The notes: generated from the sequence alone by a model not told the origin. Positions 26,009 to 35,931 are shown, counted from the stretch's first letter. The stretch is DNA of 64,000 nucleotides from Paraburkholderia ginsengisoli NBRC 100965 (GCF_000739735.1 NZ_BBJF01000004.1:868001-932000); one strand, 5' to 3'. A program made the numbers and translations.

Positions 26009-27072
26009 ACCCCTCGCTGACACAGGTGCCGATGGACACGTCCAGCGCTTTGCCGATGTCCCGGCGCGTCGAGCTGTCCGCTCGCGACAGCGCCGCCGCG
26101 CCGGCATCCGTCACGCGCCCGCGCGAACACGTCTCGCATGCGCTCCACCAGGGCGAACGCGTGTGGCAGGAGACCAACTGCTACGTCGATCTGTGGATCG
26201 AACTGTTGCACGGCTTCGGGCTCGACCCGCGCGCGGCATTCGCCTTTACCGTCACGCAGGATTTCGAAGGCGACCAGTTCACGTTCTTCAAATTTCCACT
26301 CGAAGACATCGAACGGCTGTACGGCACTCAGGTGCAGGAACTGGCGATCTACGATTCGCTCGAAGCCCGCGTGCTTGCGCAGACCACGCGCGGTCATACG
26401 GTGCTGGTCGAAGTGGACGGCTATTACCTGCCGAATACGCGCGCCACGTCGTATCGCCGCGAGCATCCGAAGACCACGATCGGCATCGACTTCATCGATC
26501 CCGCCGCGCGCCGCCTTGGGTATTTCCACAACACCGGCTATCACCTGCTCGACGGCGAAGACTACGACGGCGTGTTCCGCAAGCTGCCGCAATTCGCGCA
26601 GCAACCGGATCTGCTGTTTCCGTATGTGGAATTCGCCAAGCAGGCGCGACCCGCGCTCGAAGGCAGCGCGCTCGCGGAAGCGTCGGCGGAATTGCTGTGC
26701 GCGCATCTGCAACGCAGGCCGCTCGTCAATCCTGTTTCGCAATGGCGGGCCGCGTTTCCCGCGCATCTCGACATGCTGCTCGAACGCGGCGAGGCATTCT
26801 TCCATCCGTACTCGTTCAACCTGATGCGGCAGCTCGGCGCGAACTTCGAGTTTCTGTCGAAGTATCTGCTATGGCTGTCCGCGCAAGGCTTCGAGATGCC
26901 GGCGTCGATTCCGGCGGCGGCGCAGCGTATCGCGGGGGAGTCGATGGTGATGCAGTTCAGGCTCGTGCGCGCCATCGCGCGCGGACGCCGCGATGCGTGC
27001 GACGACTGCTTCGACGTGCTGGAAAGCGCTTATGAAGCGACGCTGCCGCCGCTCGCCGCGCTGGTGCGGTGA
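26005..27072 (+). CDS. DUF1839 family protein
   Basis: 355 residues starting MNPSLTQVPMDTSSAL and overlapping the ligase stop by 4 nt. The conserved core is WQETNCYVDLWIELLHGFGL, FEGDQFTFFKFPLEDIERLY, GHTVLVEVDGYYLPNTRATS and FHNTGYHLLDGEDYDGVFRK. The fold resembles the cysteine-peptidase/transglutaminase-like BtrH type (NCYVD near the N-terminus, then an Asp and His), which can move acyl groups from carrier proteins. That link is an inference. DUF1839 is found next to amino acid:[carrier protein] ligases and is a candidate transferase that removes the product. Confidence 0.82.
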   Translation: MNPSLTQVPMDTSSALPMSRRVELSARDSAAAPASVTRPREHVSHALHQGERVWQETNCYVDLWIELLHGFGLDPRAAFAFTVTQDFEGDQFTFFKFPLEDIERLYGTQVQELAIYDSLEARVLAQTTRGHTVLVEVDGYYLPNTRATSYRREHPKTTIGIDFIDPAARRLGYFHNTGYHLLDGEDYDGVFRKLPQFAQQPDLLFPYVEFAKQARPALEGSALAEASAELLCAHLQRRPLVNPVSQWRAAFPAHLDMLLERGEAFFHPYSFNLMRQLGANFEFLSKYLLWLSAQGFEMPASIPAAAQRIAGESMVMQFRLVRAIARGRRDACDDCFDVLESAYEATLPPLAALVR

Positions 27073-27120
27073 CGCGCGTCGCGTACGTCGCGTACTGCAA
27101 AGACTTTTTGAGGATTCGCT

Positions 27121-29817
27121 GTGGATGCACCAACGCTCGATCCGTTGAGTGATGAAGGGGGCGGCGGTGCGACGACGAAGGCTGACGCGGCCGTTGCCGC
27201 GCACGTTGCCGCTGTCGATGAAACCGCGCGGATCGCTCGAAGCGCCGCCGACGGCAAGAGTGTTGCGCCGCCGGAGCCGACAGCGGCTCCATCACTCTGG
27301 CCGCAACAACTCGATACCGGCTGGCAGTGCGTGAGCACGGCGGCGGGCGCATGCGCATCGCCCGCCGATTGGCCCACGCACGGCTGGCTCGACGCGCCCG
27401 TGCCCGGCACCGTGGCCAGCGCGCGCCAGGCTGCGGGTCTGCTCGACATCGGTCACCCGCCCTCGCTCGCTTACGACGACCACTGGTATCGCGTCACGCT
27501 CACCGGTATCGGCAAACGCCGCTTGCGGCTGCACGGCCTCGCGACGATCGCCGAAGTCTGGCTCGACGGCATCAAACGTCTCGACTGCGACTCGATGTTC
27601 ATCGCACATGATCTGGACATCGAACTAAATGGCAGCGCCACACTTGCGCTGTGCTTTCGCTCCTTGGCACCGGCGCTGGCAGCGAAACGCCCGCGTGCGC
27701 GCTGGCGGCCGCGGCTCGTGTCGCCGCCGACGCTGCGCAACGTACGCACCACGCTGCTCGGTCATATGCCGGGGTGGTGTCCGTCGATACACGCGGTCGG
27801 TCCATGGCGTCCGATCGAACTGCTCGGCGACACGCCGCACGCCTTCGATACGATTGATCTGACGAGCCGCATCGAACGCGATGACGGCGTTGTTTCACTC
27901 ACGCTACGTTTTGCGCTTGCGCACGATGCCGCTACCTGCGCCGCGACGCTCAAATGCGGGACCGCGGTTGCGTCTTTGCAATGGCGCGATGCCCATACGC
28001 TGACAGGCTGCGTACGCGTGCCGCATGCGCAACGCTGGTGGCCGCACACGCACGGCGAGCCGACTTTATATCCTCTGACGTTGCAACTCGATGACGGCTG
28101 CGCGAGCTCTCACGCTTTGGGTTCGATCGGCTTTCGCAGCCTCGACGTGCAACGCGGCGCCGACGGCGCGGGCTTCGCACTGCACGTCAATGGCGTGCCG
28201 GTGTTTTGCCGCGGCGCATGCTGGACCAGCGCGGACCTCGTCACGCTCGCCGGCACCGACGCGCAATTGCGTCACACGTTCGAGCTGGCCCGCGCGACGG
28301 GCATGAACATGCTGCGCGTGGGCGGCACGATGCTGTACGAGTCCGACGCGTTTTATGCGCTCGCCGATGAATACGGCGTGCTCATATGGCAAGACTTCGC
28401 GCTGGCGAACTTCGACTATCCCAACGATGCGGCATTCCGCGCGTCGATCGAAAAAGAAGCCACGCAGTTTCTGACGCGCACGCGACGCTTCGCGGCGCTC
28501 GCCGTGCTGTGCGGCGGCAGCGAAGTGGACCAGCAGGCAGCGATGTTCGGCCTGCCGCCGTCGCTGCGCGCGCAGCCTGTGTTCACAGAACTGTTGCCCG
28601 CAATCGTTTTACGCGAACGTCCGGACGTCCCCTATATCGCCAACTCACCGACGGGCGGTGCGTGGCCGTTTTCGACTGACGAAGGCATCACGCACTACTA
28701 CGGCGTAGGCGCGTATCAGCGTCCACTCGACGACGCGCGCCGCGCGCGGGTGCGCTTCGCCGCGGAATGCCTCGCCTTCGCCAACGTGCCCGACGACGCA
28801 ACCTTGCACGACGCGCTCGGCACCATTCATTCGCACGATCCGCGCTGGAAGGCCGCCGTGCCGCGCGACCCCGGTGCGGGCTGGGACTTCGACGACGTGC
28901 GCGACCACTATCTGCGCACGCTGTACGGCGTCGAGCCGGCGCGGCTGCGCTATGAGGACGCCGGGCGCTATCTGGATCTGTCGCGCGCGGTAGTGGCCGA
29001 AGTGATGAGCGACGTGTTCGCCGAATGGCGACGCGCGGACTCGACGTGCGGCGGCGCATTGGTCTGGCAACTCCAAGATTTGCGCGCGGGCGCGGGCTGG
29101 GGTGTGATCGACGCCACAGGACGGCCCAAGAGCGCGCTGCACGGCCTCGCGCACACGCTGCAACCCCTACAGGTCACGCTCACCGACGAAGGGCTCAACG
29201 GCCTCGATATTCATCTGATCAACGAACGCGCGCAAACGTTTAGCGGACGACTCGAACTGGTGTGTCTGCGCGATGGCAGCGTCAAGGTCGCGTCCGCGAG
29301 CTGCGCTGTCGAGTTGCCGCCGCGTAGCACGCAACGTATCGGCGCGGCTGCCTGCCTCGGCCAGTTCTTCGACTTCACGCACGCGTATCGCTTCGGCCCG
29401 CGCGCGCACGACGTGACGTTGGCGACACTGCGCGACGCAGCGAGCGGCGAAATCGTTTGCGAGGCCTTTCATTTGCCTGAGCGACGCGTGAGCGAGTCGC
29501 ACGACCTCGGTCTGACAGTCGCCGTGCAACGCTGCGAAGACGGCTGGCAACTCGTCATCGAAGCGCAGCGCTTTGCGCGCTTCGTTCATATCATTGACCC
29601 GCACTACCGTGCAGCGCGCGACTGGTTCCACCTCGCGCCGCAACGTCCCTTCATCGTGCCGCTGATTCCTCTGACGTCATTCGCGTCGCAGGAACGAATC
29701 GTTGCGCACACATCCAGCCCCGCGGTTAACGCTGATGCAACATGCGCGACACCTGCAGGCGAAGTCCGCGCGATCAATGCGATATCCGCCACGTTCTATC
29801 GCTGGGTGTCGTCCTGA
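27121..29817 (+). CDS. Glycoside hydrolase family 2 (beta-mannosidase-like) protein
   Basis: 898 residues from GTG 27121 (GAGG upstream). Residues about 60-240 form the galactose-binding jelly roll (DHWYRVTLTGIGKRRLRLHG). About 340-650 is a TIM barrel (GMNMLRVGGTMLYESDAFYA, YGVLIWQDFALANFDYPNDA). The acid/base appears to be Glu468 in CGGSEVDQQ (usually NNE) and the nucleophile Glu549 in RFAAECLAF (usually SEFG-like), so the active site is altered but both carboxylates remain. No signal peptide is visible, so it is probably cytoplasmic. It is the last gene of the carrier-protein operon, 48 bp after DUF1839. Its sugar substrate is unknown. Confidence 0.82.
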   Translation: MDAPTLDPLSDEGGGGATTKADAAVAAHVAAVDETARIARSAADGKSVAPPEPTAAPSLWPQQLDTGWQCVSTAAGACASPADWPTHGWLDAPVPGTVASARQAAGLLDIGHPPSLAYDDHWYRVTLTGIGKRRLRLHGLATIAEVWLDGIKRLDCDSMFIAHDLDIELNGSATLALCFRSLAPALAAKRPRARWRPRLVSPPTLRNVRTTLLGHMPGWCPSIHAVGPWRPIELLGDTPHAFDTIDLTSRIERDDGVVSLTLRFALAHDAATCAATLKCGTAVASLQWRDAHTLTGCVRVPHAQRWWPHTHGEPTLYPLTLQLDDGCASSHALGSIGFRSLDVQRGADGAGFALHVNGVPVFCRGACWTSADLVTLAGTDAQLRHTFELARATGMNMLRVGGTMLYESDAFYALADEYGVLIWQDFALANFDYPNDAAFRASIEKEATQFLTRTRRFAALAVLCGGSEVDQQAAMFGLPPSLRAQPVFTELLPAIVLRERPDVPYIANSPTGGAWPFSTDEGITHYYGVGAYQRPLDDARRARVRFAAECLAFANVPDDATLHDALGTIHSHDPRWKAAVPRDPGAGWDFDDVRDHYLRTLYGVEPARLRYEDAGRYLDLSRAVVAEVMSDVFAEWRRADSTCGGALVWQLQDLRAGAGWGVIDATGRPKSALHGLAHTLQPLQVTLTDEGLNGLDIHLINERAQTFSGRLELVCLRDGSVKVASASCAVELPPRSTQRIGAAACLGQFFDFTHAYRFGPRAHDVTLATLRDAASGEIVCEAFHLPERRVSESHDLGLTVAVQRCEDGWQLVIEAQRFARFVHIIDPHYRAARDWFHLAPQRPFIVPLIPLTSFASQERIVAHTSSPAVNADATCATPAGEVRAINAISATFYRWVSS

Positions 29818-30437
29818 TCTAGGTGCGGCTTCGCGAGGCGCGTAAAACCTCATGCTGCACGAGACCATGTGTCTGGTTTGTTGACTCACTGTTGGTTTTC
29901 ACGCGACTTCCGGACGGTCATCGAGGTACTCCGTGCGGCACCGTACGCAGAGCGTTGAACACATCTGAATCAATTCCGGCACATCGCGGACAGCGCATCA
30001 CAACGCGCGTGCAAGGGCTCCCTCAACTCTGATACGCCTGCCCCATGACTCCCATCAATCGCCTCGAAGGCAATGCCATCAAAGGCTTCGGTCGTTTGAA
30101 GCAAGCCCGCGAAAGGCGGACCTCCAGACGGGTCGTTGTACAGATTTGAAACAAAAATTCACATTTGGCTTCGCGCGTCGCTAAGGTTTGGTTCGCTGCG
30201 CCGCACCAGCACTCGTTTTCCCTTGCGTTGGCACGGTCCTCGCTAATAGCTAAGCGCAACGCAGCGTCACCGCAAGCAGGGTCCACAAAAACGGCGGAGG
30301 CGCACCAGGCCAATACGGGGCCGAGTCTGTTCATCCCTTTGCTGCTCGCCAGGCAGCGCGTCGTTCATTACGGATGCGGACATCGGATCAAAAAACAGAA
30401 AGCCGCGCACAACGCGCCTTTCACGCGAGGACCGATC
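29818..30437. other. Gap between the carrier-protein operon and the Crp-like gene
   Basis: About 620 bp. On the minus strand a short frame begins MRCPRCAGIDSD near 29995, with a CxxC start, but it stops after 26 codons. No complete gene is supported. The AT-richer segment near 30140-30170 may hold the Crp promoter. A terminator for the GH2 gene is not obvious. Confidence 0.4.
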
Positions 30438-31172
30438 ATGTTGACACTTCAATCCGATCTGCACGGTAACCATTTGCTTGGAGCACTGCCGTCGCACGAA
30501 TGGCAAGCGCTAGCTCCTCACCTCGAACTGGTTCATCTGCGTACCGAGCAGTTGCTGTGCGACTCCGGTCAACGCATTCATCACGTCTACTTCCCGACCA
30601 CTGCGATCATCTCGATGCTCTCGACGATGGAAGACGGCAGCTCGGTCGAAATCGCCGCGGTCGGCCGCGAAGGCATGACCGGCGTGCCGGTGCTCACCGG
30701 CGGTGAAACCATGCCGAACCGCGTGCAGGTGCAGTGCGCCGGCTTCGCGTACCGGATGAGCGCACAGGCGCTCAAGCAGCAATTCGCGCGCTCGGATTTC
30801 CTGCGCCGCCTGATGCTGTTGTACATGCACGCGCTGCTCACGCAAGTCGCGCAAACCGCCGCCTGCAACCGTCATCATGCGCTGAACAAGCAACTGTGCC
30901 GCTGGCTACTGATCGAAGTGGATCGCGTCGCGTCGAACGATCTCACCGTGACCCAGCAACTGATCGCGGACATGCTCGGCGTGCGCCGCGAAGGCATCAC
31001 GGAAGCGGCCGGCAAGCTGCACGACGAAGGCCTGATTCATCACAGCCGCGGCCACATCAAGGTGCTCGACCGCAAAGGCCTCGAAGCCCGCGCATGCGAA
31101 TGCTACGGCCTCGTCAAGCGCGAATTCGACCGTCTGCTGCCGCGCCTGCGTCAAGCCGAAACCGTCGAATAA
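30438..31172 (+). CDS. Crp/Fnr-family transcriptional regulator
   Basis: 244 residues. The N-terminal cyclic-nucleotide-binding barrel (LRTEQLLCDSGQRIHHVYFP, SVEIAAVGREGMTGVPVLTG) lacks the cAMP-contact Arg-Ser pair of Crp. The C-terminal winged helix is LTVTQQLIADMLGVRREGIT. There is no Fnr-type N-terminal cysteine cluster, so it probably senses neither cAMP nor oxygen by iron-sulfur. GAGGACC precedes ATG 30438; an upstream extension to 30165 lacks support. It ends 6 bp before the glycosyl-1-phosphate transferase gene, so it is likely to belong to that operon and perhaps regulate it. Confidence 0.88.
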   Translation: MLTLQSDLHGNHLLGALPSHEWQALAPHLELVHLRTEQLLCDSGQRIHHVYFPTTAIISMLSTMEDGSSVEIAAVGREGMTGVPVLTGGETMPNRVQVQCAGFAYRMSAQALKQQFARSDFLRRLMLLYMHALLTQVAQTAACNRHHALNKQLCRWLLIEVDRVASNDLTVTQQLIADMLGVRREGITEAAGKLHDEGLIHHSRGHIKVLDRKGLEARACECYGLVKREFDRLLPRLRQAETVE

Positions 31173-31178
31173 GACACG

Positions 31179-32594
31179 GTGCCGCTCGACTACTGGATAA
31201 ACTCAAATATGTTCAGGAATACTACGCGGATACTCGACGCGCTATTCGTGATTGCCGGAAGTCTGCTCGGGCATTGGCTGCGCTTCTCGACGCCGATCGA
31301 GTTGTCGGACACCGAGCGTCTTCTGATCGCTTTCAACTGCGTGCTCGTGCTGCTGTTGTTTCCGGTTTTCGGGGTGTATGAAACGTGGCGCGGCAAGGCA
31401 CTGGCGCCGGTGCTGGGGAGAATCTCCGCGGCGTGGCTGGTGGTGGTCGCCACCGGCCTCGTGCTGGTATTCACGCTGCACCGTATGGACGCGGTGTCGC
31501 GCTTGTGGTTCGGCTATTCGACGCTGATCTCCGGCGCGATGATCATCGCCACCCGCTGCGCGATGCACGGAGTGCTGCGTAGCGTGCGGCGCCGCGGGAT
31601 GAATTTCCGCACGGTCGCGATCGTCGGGGCACCGGGCTTCTCGCGTACGCTGCTCGCGCATCTCGAACATGCGCCGCAAGCCGGTTTCAAACCGGTGTGC
31701 GTGTTCGACACCAGCATCGAAGGCGCCGGCAACTACGGCGTGCGTCTGAACCGGCTGCCAGTGCTGACCGACCTGGATGCGTTCGTCAGCAAGGTGCGCA
31801 ACGAGCGCGTGAGCGAAGTGTGGCTCGCGTTGCCGCTTTCCGAAGAACATACGATCTATCGCTTCACGCACCTCTTCCGGCACGACTTCGTGAATCTGCG
31901 CTTCATTCCCGATGTACGCAGCCTCTCGCTATTCAATCACGCGCTAGTCGATGTCGTCGGTTTGCCGACGCTCAATCTGAGCGCGACGCCCTTCTCGCCG
32001 CCGCAGATGTGGCCGAAGCTGATGTTCGACCGGCTGTTCGCGGCGCTCGCGCTGCTCGTGCTCGCACCGGTGTTCATCGTGCTCGGGATCGGCATCAAGC
32101 TCACGTCGCCGGGGCCGGTGTTCTTTCGTCAGACACGTAAGGGGATCGACGGCCAGCCGTTCGGCATCTACAAGTTCCGTTCGATGACCGTTCACCACGA
32201 AGCGCACGGCCAGCTCACCCAGGCCTCGCGCAACGACGCGCGCGTCACGAAACTCGGCGCCTTCATGCGCCGCACCAGTCTCGACGAGCTGCCGCAGTTT
32301 CTCAACGTGTTGCTCGGACAGATGTCGGTAGTGGGTCCGCGTCCGCATGCGATCGAACACGACGATCTCTACAAGGATCAGGTGTACGGCTACATGCATC
32401 GCTACCGGATCAAGCCCGGCATTACCGGCTGGGCCCAGGTGAACGGCTATCGCGGCGCCACCACCAAGGTGGAAAAGATGGAGGCACGCGTCAAGTTCGA
32501 TCTCTTCTACATCCACAACTGGTCGTTCTGGTTCGACATGAAAATCGTGTTCATCACGATCTTCAAGGGCTTCGTTGGCCGCAACGCATTCTGA
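31179..32594 (+). CDS. Undecaprenyl-phosphate glucose phosphotransferase (WcaJ/BceB-like)
   Basis: 471 residues from GTG 31179. It transfers a hexose-1-phosphate (usually glucose) from UDP-sugar to undecaprenyl phosphate, the first step of exopolysaccharide repeat assembly, at the inner membrane. Four N-terminal membrane helices are followed by a CoA-binding-like domain ([20 protein letters not shown]), a re-entrant helix ([20 protein letters not shown]) and the catalytic PglC-type domain with [22 protein letters not shown] and [15 protein letters not shown]. Length is normal. It is followed after 2 bp by a GT2 gene. Confidence 0.93.
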   Translation: MPLDYWINSNMFRNTTRILDALFVIAGSLLGHWLRFSTPIELSDTERLLIAFNCVLVLLLFPVFGVYETWRGKALAPVLGRISAAWLVVVATGLVLVFTLHRMDAVSRLWFGYSTLISGAMIIATRCAMHGVLRSVRRRGMNFRTVAIVGAPGFSRTLLAHLEHAPQAGFKPVCVFDTSIEGAGNYGVRLNRLPVLTDLDAFVSKVRNERVSEVWLALPLSEEHTIYRFTHLFRHDFVNLRFIPDVRSLSLFNHALVDVVGLPTLNLSATPFSPPQMWPKLMFDRLFAALALLVLAPVFIVLGIGIKLTSPGPVFFRQTRKGIDGQPFGIYKFRSMTVHHEAHGQLTQASRNDARVTKLGAFMRRTSLDELPQFLNVLLGQMSVVGPRPHAIEHDDLYKDQVYGYMHRYRIKPGITGWAQVNGYRGATTKVEKMEARVKFDLFYIHNWSFWFDMKIVFITIFKGFVGRNAF

Positions 32595-32596
32595 GC

Positions 32597-33550
32597 ATGC
32601 CAGTCAGGGAACCGTTCGTGAGAGTGTCGGTGATCGTGCCGACGCATCGGCGCACGGCCGACCTGGCTCGTTGTCTCGCGGCACTCGACGCGCAGGAACG
32701 ACGCGCCGACGAAGTGATCGTGATCGCGCGCCACGACGACTACGCCACGCTCGACTGGCTGCGCACGCGCGAAGCCAACCGGCCCGATCCGCGCCGCTTC
32801 GTCGTCCTGCTGCGCAAGCCGGGAATGGTGGCGGCGTATAACCTCGGCATCGAAAGCGCGAGCGGCGACGTGCTCTGCTTCACCGAAGACGATGCCGCGC
32901 CGCATAGCGACTGGATCGCGCGGATCGCTCGCGCGTTCAACGGCGATCCGACGCTCGGCGGTCTCGGCGGACGCGACATCGTCCATGAACGCAACGGCAT
33001 CCCGCAAGGCCACACGCCGCGCGTGGGCCTCGTGCGCTGGTATGGGCGCGCCATCGGCAATCATCACCTCGGTCATGGCGAAGCGCGCCGGGTCCACGTA
33101 CTCAAAGGCGTCAACATGGCGTTTCGCCGCGAGGCCATCGGCGCGCTGCGTTTCGACTCGCGCCTGCGCGGCAACGGCGCGCAAGCTCACTGCGAAATGG
33201 CCTTCAGTCTGGACGTGCAACGGCGCGGCTGGACCCTGGTCTACGATCCGTCGCTGCTGGTCGAACACTTCCCTGTCCAACGCGGCGATGAAGACGCGCA
33301 CTGCGCATTCAACGACGCCGCCTTCTATAACGCGTCATTCAATCTCCGGCTCATCATGTGCGAATATCTGACGCCGCACGGCCGATGGGCCTTCGTCGCT
33401 TACTCGACGCTGATCGGCGATCGTGCGGACCCCGGCTTCCTGCGTGCGTTGTCGCTGGCATTCGAGCGCGGCGGCATGGCGCTCGCGCTTCGCAAGTGGC
33501 GCGTGGGTTTGCGCGCGCTGCGTGGAGCGTGGCGGGCCGCGGTGCGCTGA
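32597..33550 (+). CDS. Family 2 glycosyltransferase
   Basis: 317 residues. GT-A fold: VRVSVIVPTHRRTADLARCL at the N-terminus, MVAAYNLGIESASGDVLCFT, and the acidic EDDAAPHSDWIARI (DXD-like). LKGVNMAFRREAIG and the C-terminal EHFPVQRGDED follow. No membrane helices are clear. It probably adds a sugar to the lipid-linked glycan begun by the preceding enzyme. It closes the short Crp, phosphotransferase, GT2 transcript. Confidence 0.88.
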   Translation: MPVREPFVRVSVIVPTHRRTADLARCLAALDAQERRADEVIVIARHDDYATLDWLRTREANRPDPRRFVVLLRKPGMVAAYNLGIESASGDVLCFTEDDAAPHSDWIARIARAFNGDPTLGGLGGRDIVHERNGIPQGHTPRVGLVRWYGRAIGNHHLGHGEARRVHVLKGVNMAFRREAIGALRFDSRLRGNGAQAHCEMAFSLDVQRRGWTLVYDPSLLVEHFPVQRGDEDAHCAFNDAAFYNASFNLRLIMCEYLTPHGRWAFVAYSTLIGDRADPGFLRALSLAFERGGMALALRKWRVGLRALRGAWRAAVR

Positions 33551-33830
33551 GCGGACAAAGCAGCGGCTTCACGCGCGAAGCTCCCAAGGTCGGCGTATAG
33601 CGGCTCGAATCGACGAGCGCGTAGCCGTGGTGTTTCCGTAGCGGGCCACGGACAAGCGGCGCACTCCACTAGCTCAATCAGAAGCGGCCGCCCATGCAGC
33701 GGCGCCGACGCCAACGGCTGAACTGCCAGCCGGCGGCGCCGGCGTCGGCGCACATGAGACGGGTCGCGGTAAGCGAGCGCAGCTTACTGTCCCGCACAGC
33801 GCGCGGCACGCGGCCCGCGCTGCGCGAGCT

Positions 33831-34253
33831 TCACAGAAACGCGCTGACGTCGGTATTGAAACGCGCGGCCAGTGCCTTGGCCACCTTCTTGCTGATCGCG
33901 CGGCGCCCCGCGAGAATATCGCTCACCACGGTGGGCGACGCGATGCCTATCAGGTCCTTCTGCCTGAGTCCGTGCGTCTCCAGCAGACGCCGCAATACCT
34001 CGCGCGGCTCCGCCTTTGGAAGCGTCATGTGGTGCGCTTCCCATCTTTCGACCAGATCCTTAACGATAGTGAACAGGTCGACAAGTGGATCTTCCTTGTT
34101 GCCCTTCAGATGATCAGCCAGCGAGTTGGCCAGCCGCACCATCTGCTGGTAATCCTCGTCGGTGCGAATGGGTGTGATGGGCAGCTGGTTTTGCAGTGCC
34201 GCCCAGGTTTGGGCAAGGTCGGGAAAAGGTCCCGGAAGGCGATCGGCATTCAT
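33831..34253 (-). CDS. higA: HigA-type antitoxin
   Basis: 140 residues. The N-terminal part (PITPIRTDEDYQQMVRLANS) is the HigA dimer/neutralising region, and the C-terminal HTH is HGLRQKDLIGIASPTVVSDI, then LAGRRAISKKVAKALA. The start overlaps the decayed higB stop by ATGA. It should bind its operator and formerly neutralise HigB. With the toxin broken it is an orphan and may act only as a regulator. Confidence 0.85.
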   Translation of the reverse strand: MNADRLPGPFPDLAQTWAALQNQLPITPIRTDEDYQQMVRLANSLADHLKGNKEDPLVDLFTIVKDLVERWEAHHMTLPKAEPREVLRRLLETHGLRQKDLIGIASPTVVSDILAGRRAISKKVAKALAARFNTDVSAFL

Positions 34254-34450
34254 GAGTTTAAATTCTTCCTCGTCCAAAGGTCGTACTCCGCATGCGTCAA
34301 AACCTGCTTGACGAACGAATAACGACAACCTGTCATAGTGATCGCCGCGACGATCCTGGACCGGTTGCCGCCTACATCGAAAACGGTGTATTGCGGCGGC
34401 ACGTGGTCCACGCCGGGGATGTCTGCTTCAGGTCGTTATAGCCATACGTG
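34250..34450 (-). pseudogene. Decayed HigB toxin
   Basis: The minus-strand frame ending TGA at 34250 reads VPPQYTVFDVGGNRSRIVAA, then FVKQVLTHAEYDLW, the C-terminal half of HigB mRNA interferases. Upstream, another frame carries YNDLKQT, which normally continues into FPGVDYVPPQ, so one base is missing near 34415. The N-terminal third is not recognisable. No functional toxin can be made. It lies directly before higA, keeping the normal toxin-then-antitoxin order. Confidence 0.7.
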
Positions 34451-34722
34451 AGGCAAGCCTGCATCAGTGAGTGCCGCGTCAATACCGCGCTGCGCGCCCC
34501 CGTATGTCTGTTTATTAGTCCAGCAACGCCTTCTTTGACATGACCCGCGTTGTCCCTCCCCGCAGGTATCCGCGCATCGAACACGCGTGCTACCCACGAG
34601 GCCAAACGAAGCGGATCGACAGCGATAGCCAGCCGAACGCCATTCTCCGAACGGCTGCTTACAGCCTACTGCGGTACGACGAAAGTCATTTCACGTGCGC
34701 GTGCTGCCTGCACATCACAGCC

Positions 34723-35931
34723 CTAGCTGCTCCTGGTTGCGGATTTGTCCTGCCATCCGACGTCTTCGGCGGCAAGATCCTGCTCTGTGCTTTCCACCGT
34801 CCCCACGCGCTGCCGCACACCGGCGGCGGCAAGCGTGCGGGTGACCTCGGCCATGAACGCGCGCCGGAAGACCGCTGCCGAAAACCGTTCGGCATTCGCA
34901 CGGCAAGCCGCCGGCGTGATGCGTTCGCGCAGCCGTTCGAAGCGCTCGACCGCGTCGCGCATCGACGCGACCGTTTGGGATCCGAAATAAACGCCGCTCG
35001 GATGCGCCTCGCCGAGCGGCACTACCCTGTCGAGCGCCTCGCCCCTGGCGAACGCAATCACCGGCGTGCCGCAGGCTTGCGCCTCGAGCGGGACGATGCC
35101 GAACGCTTCGTCGGCGGCCGACACGAAGGCTCGCGCGCGCTGCAGATAATCCTTCAACACCTCGCGCGGCTGCGAGTCGAGAATCGTCACGTTCGGTCCC
35201 GCGCTGGCGCGCAGCGGCGCCATCTGCGACGCGTCGCCGATCACGACCAGCTTGCGCTGCGGCATCGCATTGAAAGTCGCGACGATCAGATCGAGCCGCT
35301 TGCCCGACACGCTGCGCGCCACGCTCAGATAGAAGTCGTCTTTCTGCGTGCGCAGCTCGAATTCATGCACGTCGACCGGCGGCGGAATCACGGCGGCCTC
35401 GCGCCGGTACGTCTTCATCATGCGTCGCGCGGTGCTATGCGAGTTCGCAATCAGGCTGTCGACGCTGTCGGCGGAACGCGCGTCCCAGCTGCGCAAATAA
35501 TGGAGCCACACGCGCGCGGCCCACGACTTCGGCCCTTGCGTCAAATTCGCCTCGCGCAGATAGCGGTGTTGCAGATCCCACGCGTGGCTCACCGGAGCAT
35601 GCACATAACTCACATGCGTCTGCTCCGGACCGACCCGCACGCCTCTCGCCAGCACGCGTGAACTCGTGAGAATCAGGTCGTAACCCGACAGATCGAACTG
35701 TTCGATCGCGCGCAGCATCAACGGCAGATACGCGCGATAGCGGCGCCGCGCGAACGGCAGGTGCTGGATGAACGACGTCGTGACGGACTTGCCGCGAAGC
35801 GGCTGGCGGTCTTCGAGAAAATCGACGAGGCTGAACAGGTCGGCGTCGGGAAAGCACTCGATGATCTGCGCGAGCACTTTCTCCGCACCGCCGGATGCGA
35901 CGAGCCAGTCGTGCACGATCGCCACTTTCAT
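34723..35931 (-). CDS. Family 4 glycosyltransferase
   Basis: 402 residues. GT-B fold: MKVAIVHDWLVASGGAEKVL at the N-terminus, YVHAPVSHAWDLQHRYL, IPPPVDVHEFEL, then SVARSVSGKRLDLIVATF and the nucleotide-sugar site ADEAFGIVPLEAQACGTPVI. The GGAEKVL start is typical of mannosyl- or fucosyltransferases of O-antigen and exopolysaccharide clusters. AGGAGAGG precedes ATG 35931. It is separated from the other polysaccharide genes by the higBA remnant. Confidence 0.9.
   Translation of the reverse strand: MKVAIVHDWLVASGGAEKVLAQIIECFPDADLFSLVDFLEDRQPLRGKSVTTSFIQHLPFARRRYRAYLPLMLRAIEQFDLSGYDLILTSSRVLARGVRVGPEQTHVSYVHAPVSHAWDLQHRYLREANLTQGPKSWAARVWLHYLRSWDARSADSVDSLIANSHSTARRMMKTYRREAAVIPPPVDVHEFELRTQKDDFYLSVARSVSGKRLDLIVATFNAMPQRKLVVIGDASQMAPLRASAGPNVTILDSQPREVLKDYLQRARAFVSAADEAFGIVPLEAQACGTPVIAFARGEALDRVVPLGEAHPSGVYFGSQTVASMRDAVERFERLRERITPAACRANAERFSAAVFRRAFMAEVTRTLAAAGVRQRVGTVESTEQDLAAEDVGWQDKSATRSS

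Noticed and set aside
23858..26107. A 749-codon open frame on the minus strand
   Set aside because: It is antisense to the dehydrogenase and ligase genes, Arg/Ala/His-rich with no domain; a GC-rich shadow frame.
30023..30334. 103-residue minus-strand ORF upstream of the Crp gene
   Set aside because: Cys/Arg/Ala-rich without a ribosome site or plausible fold; overlaps the probable Crp promoter region.
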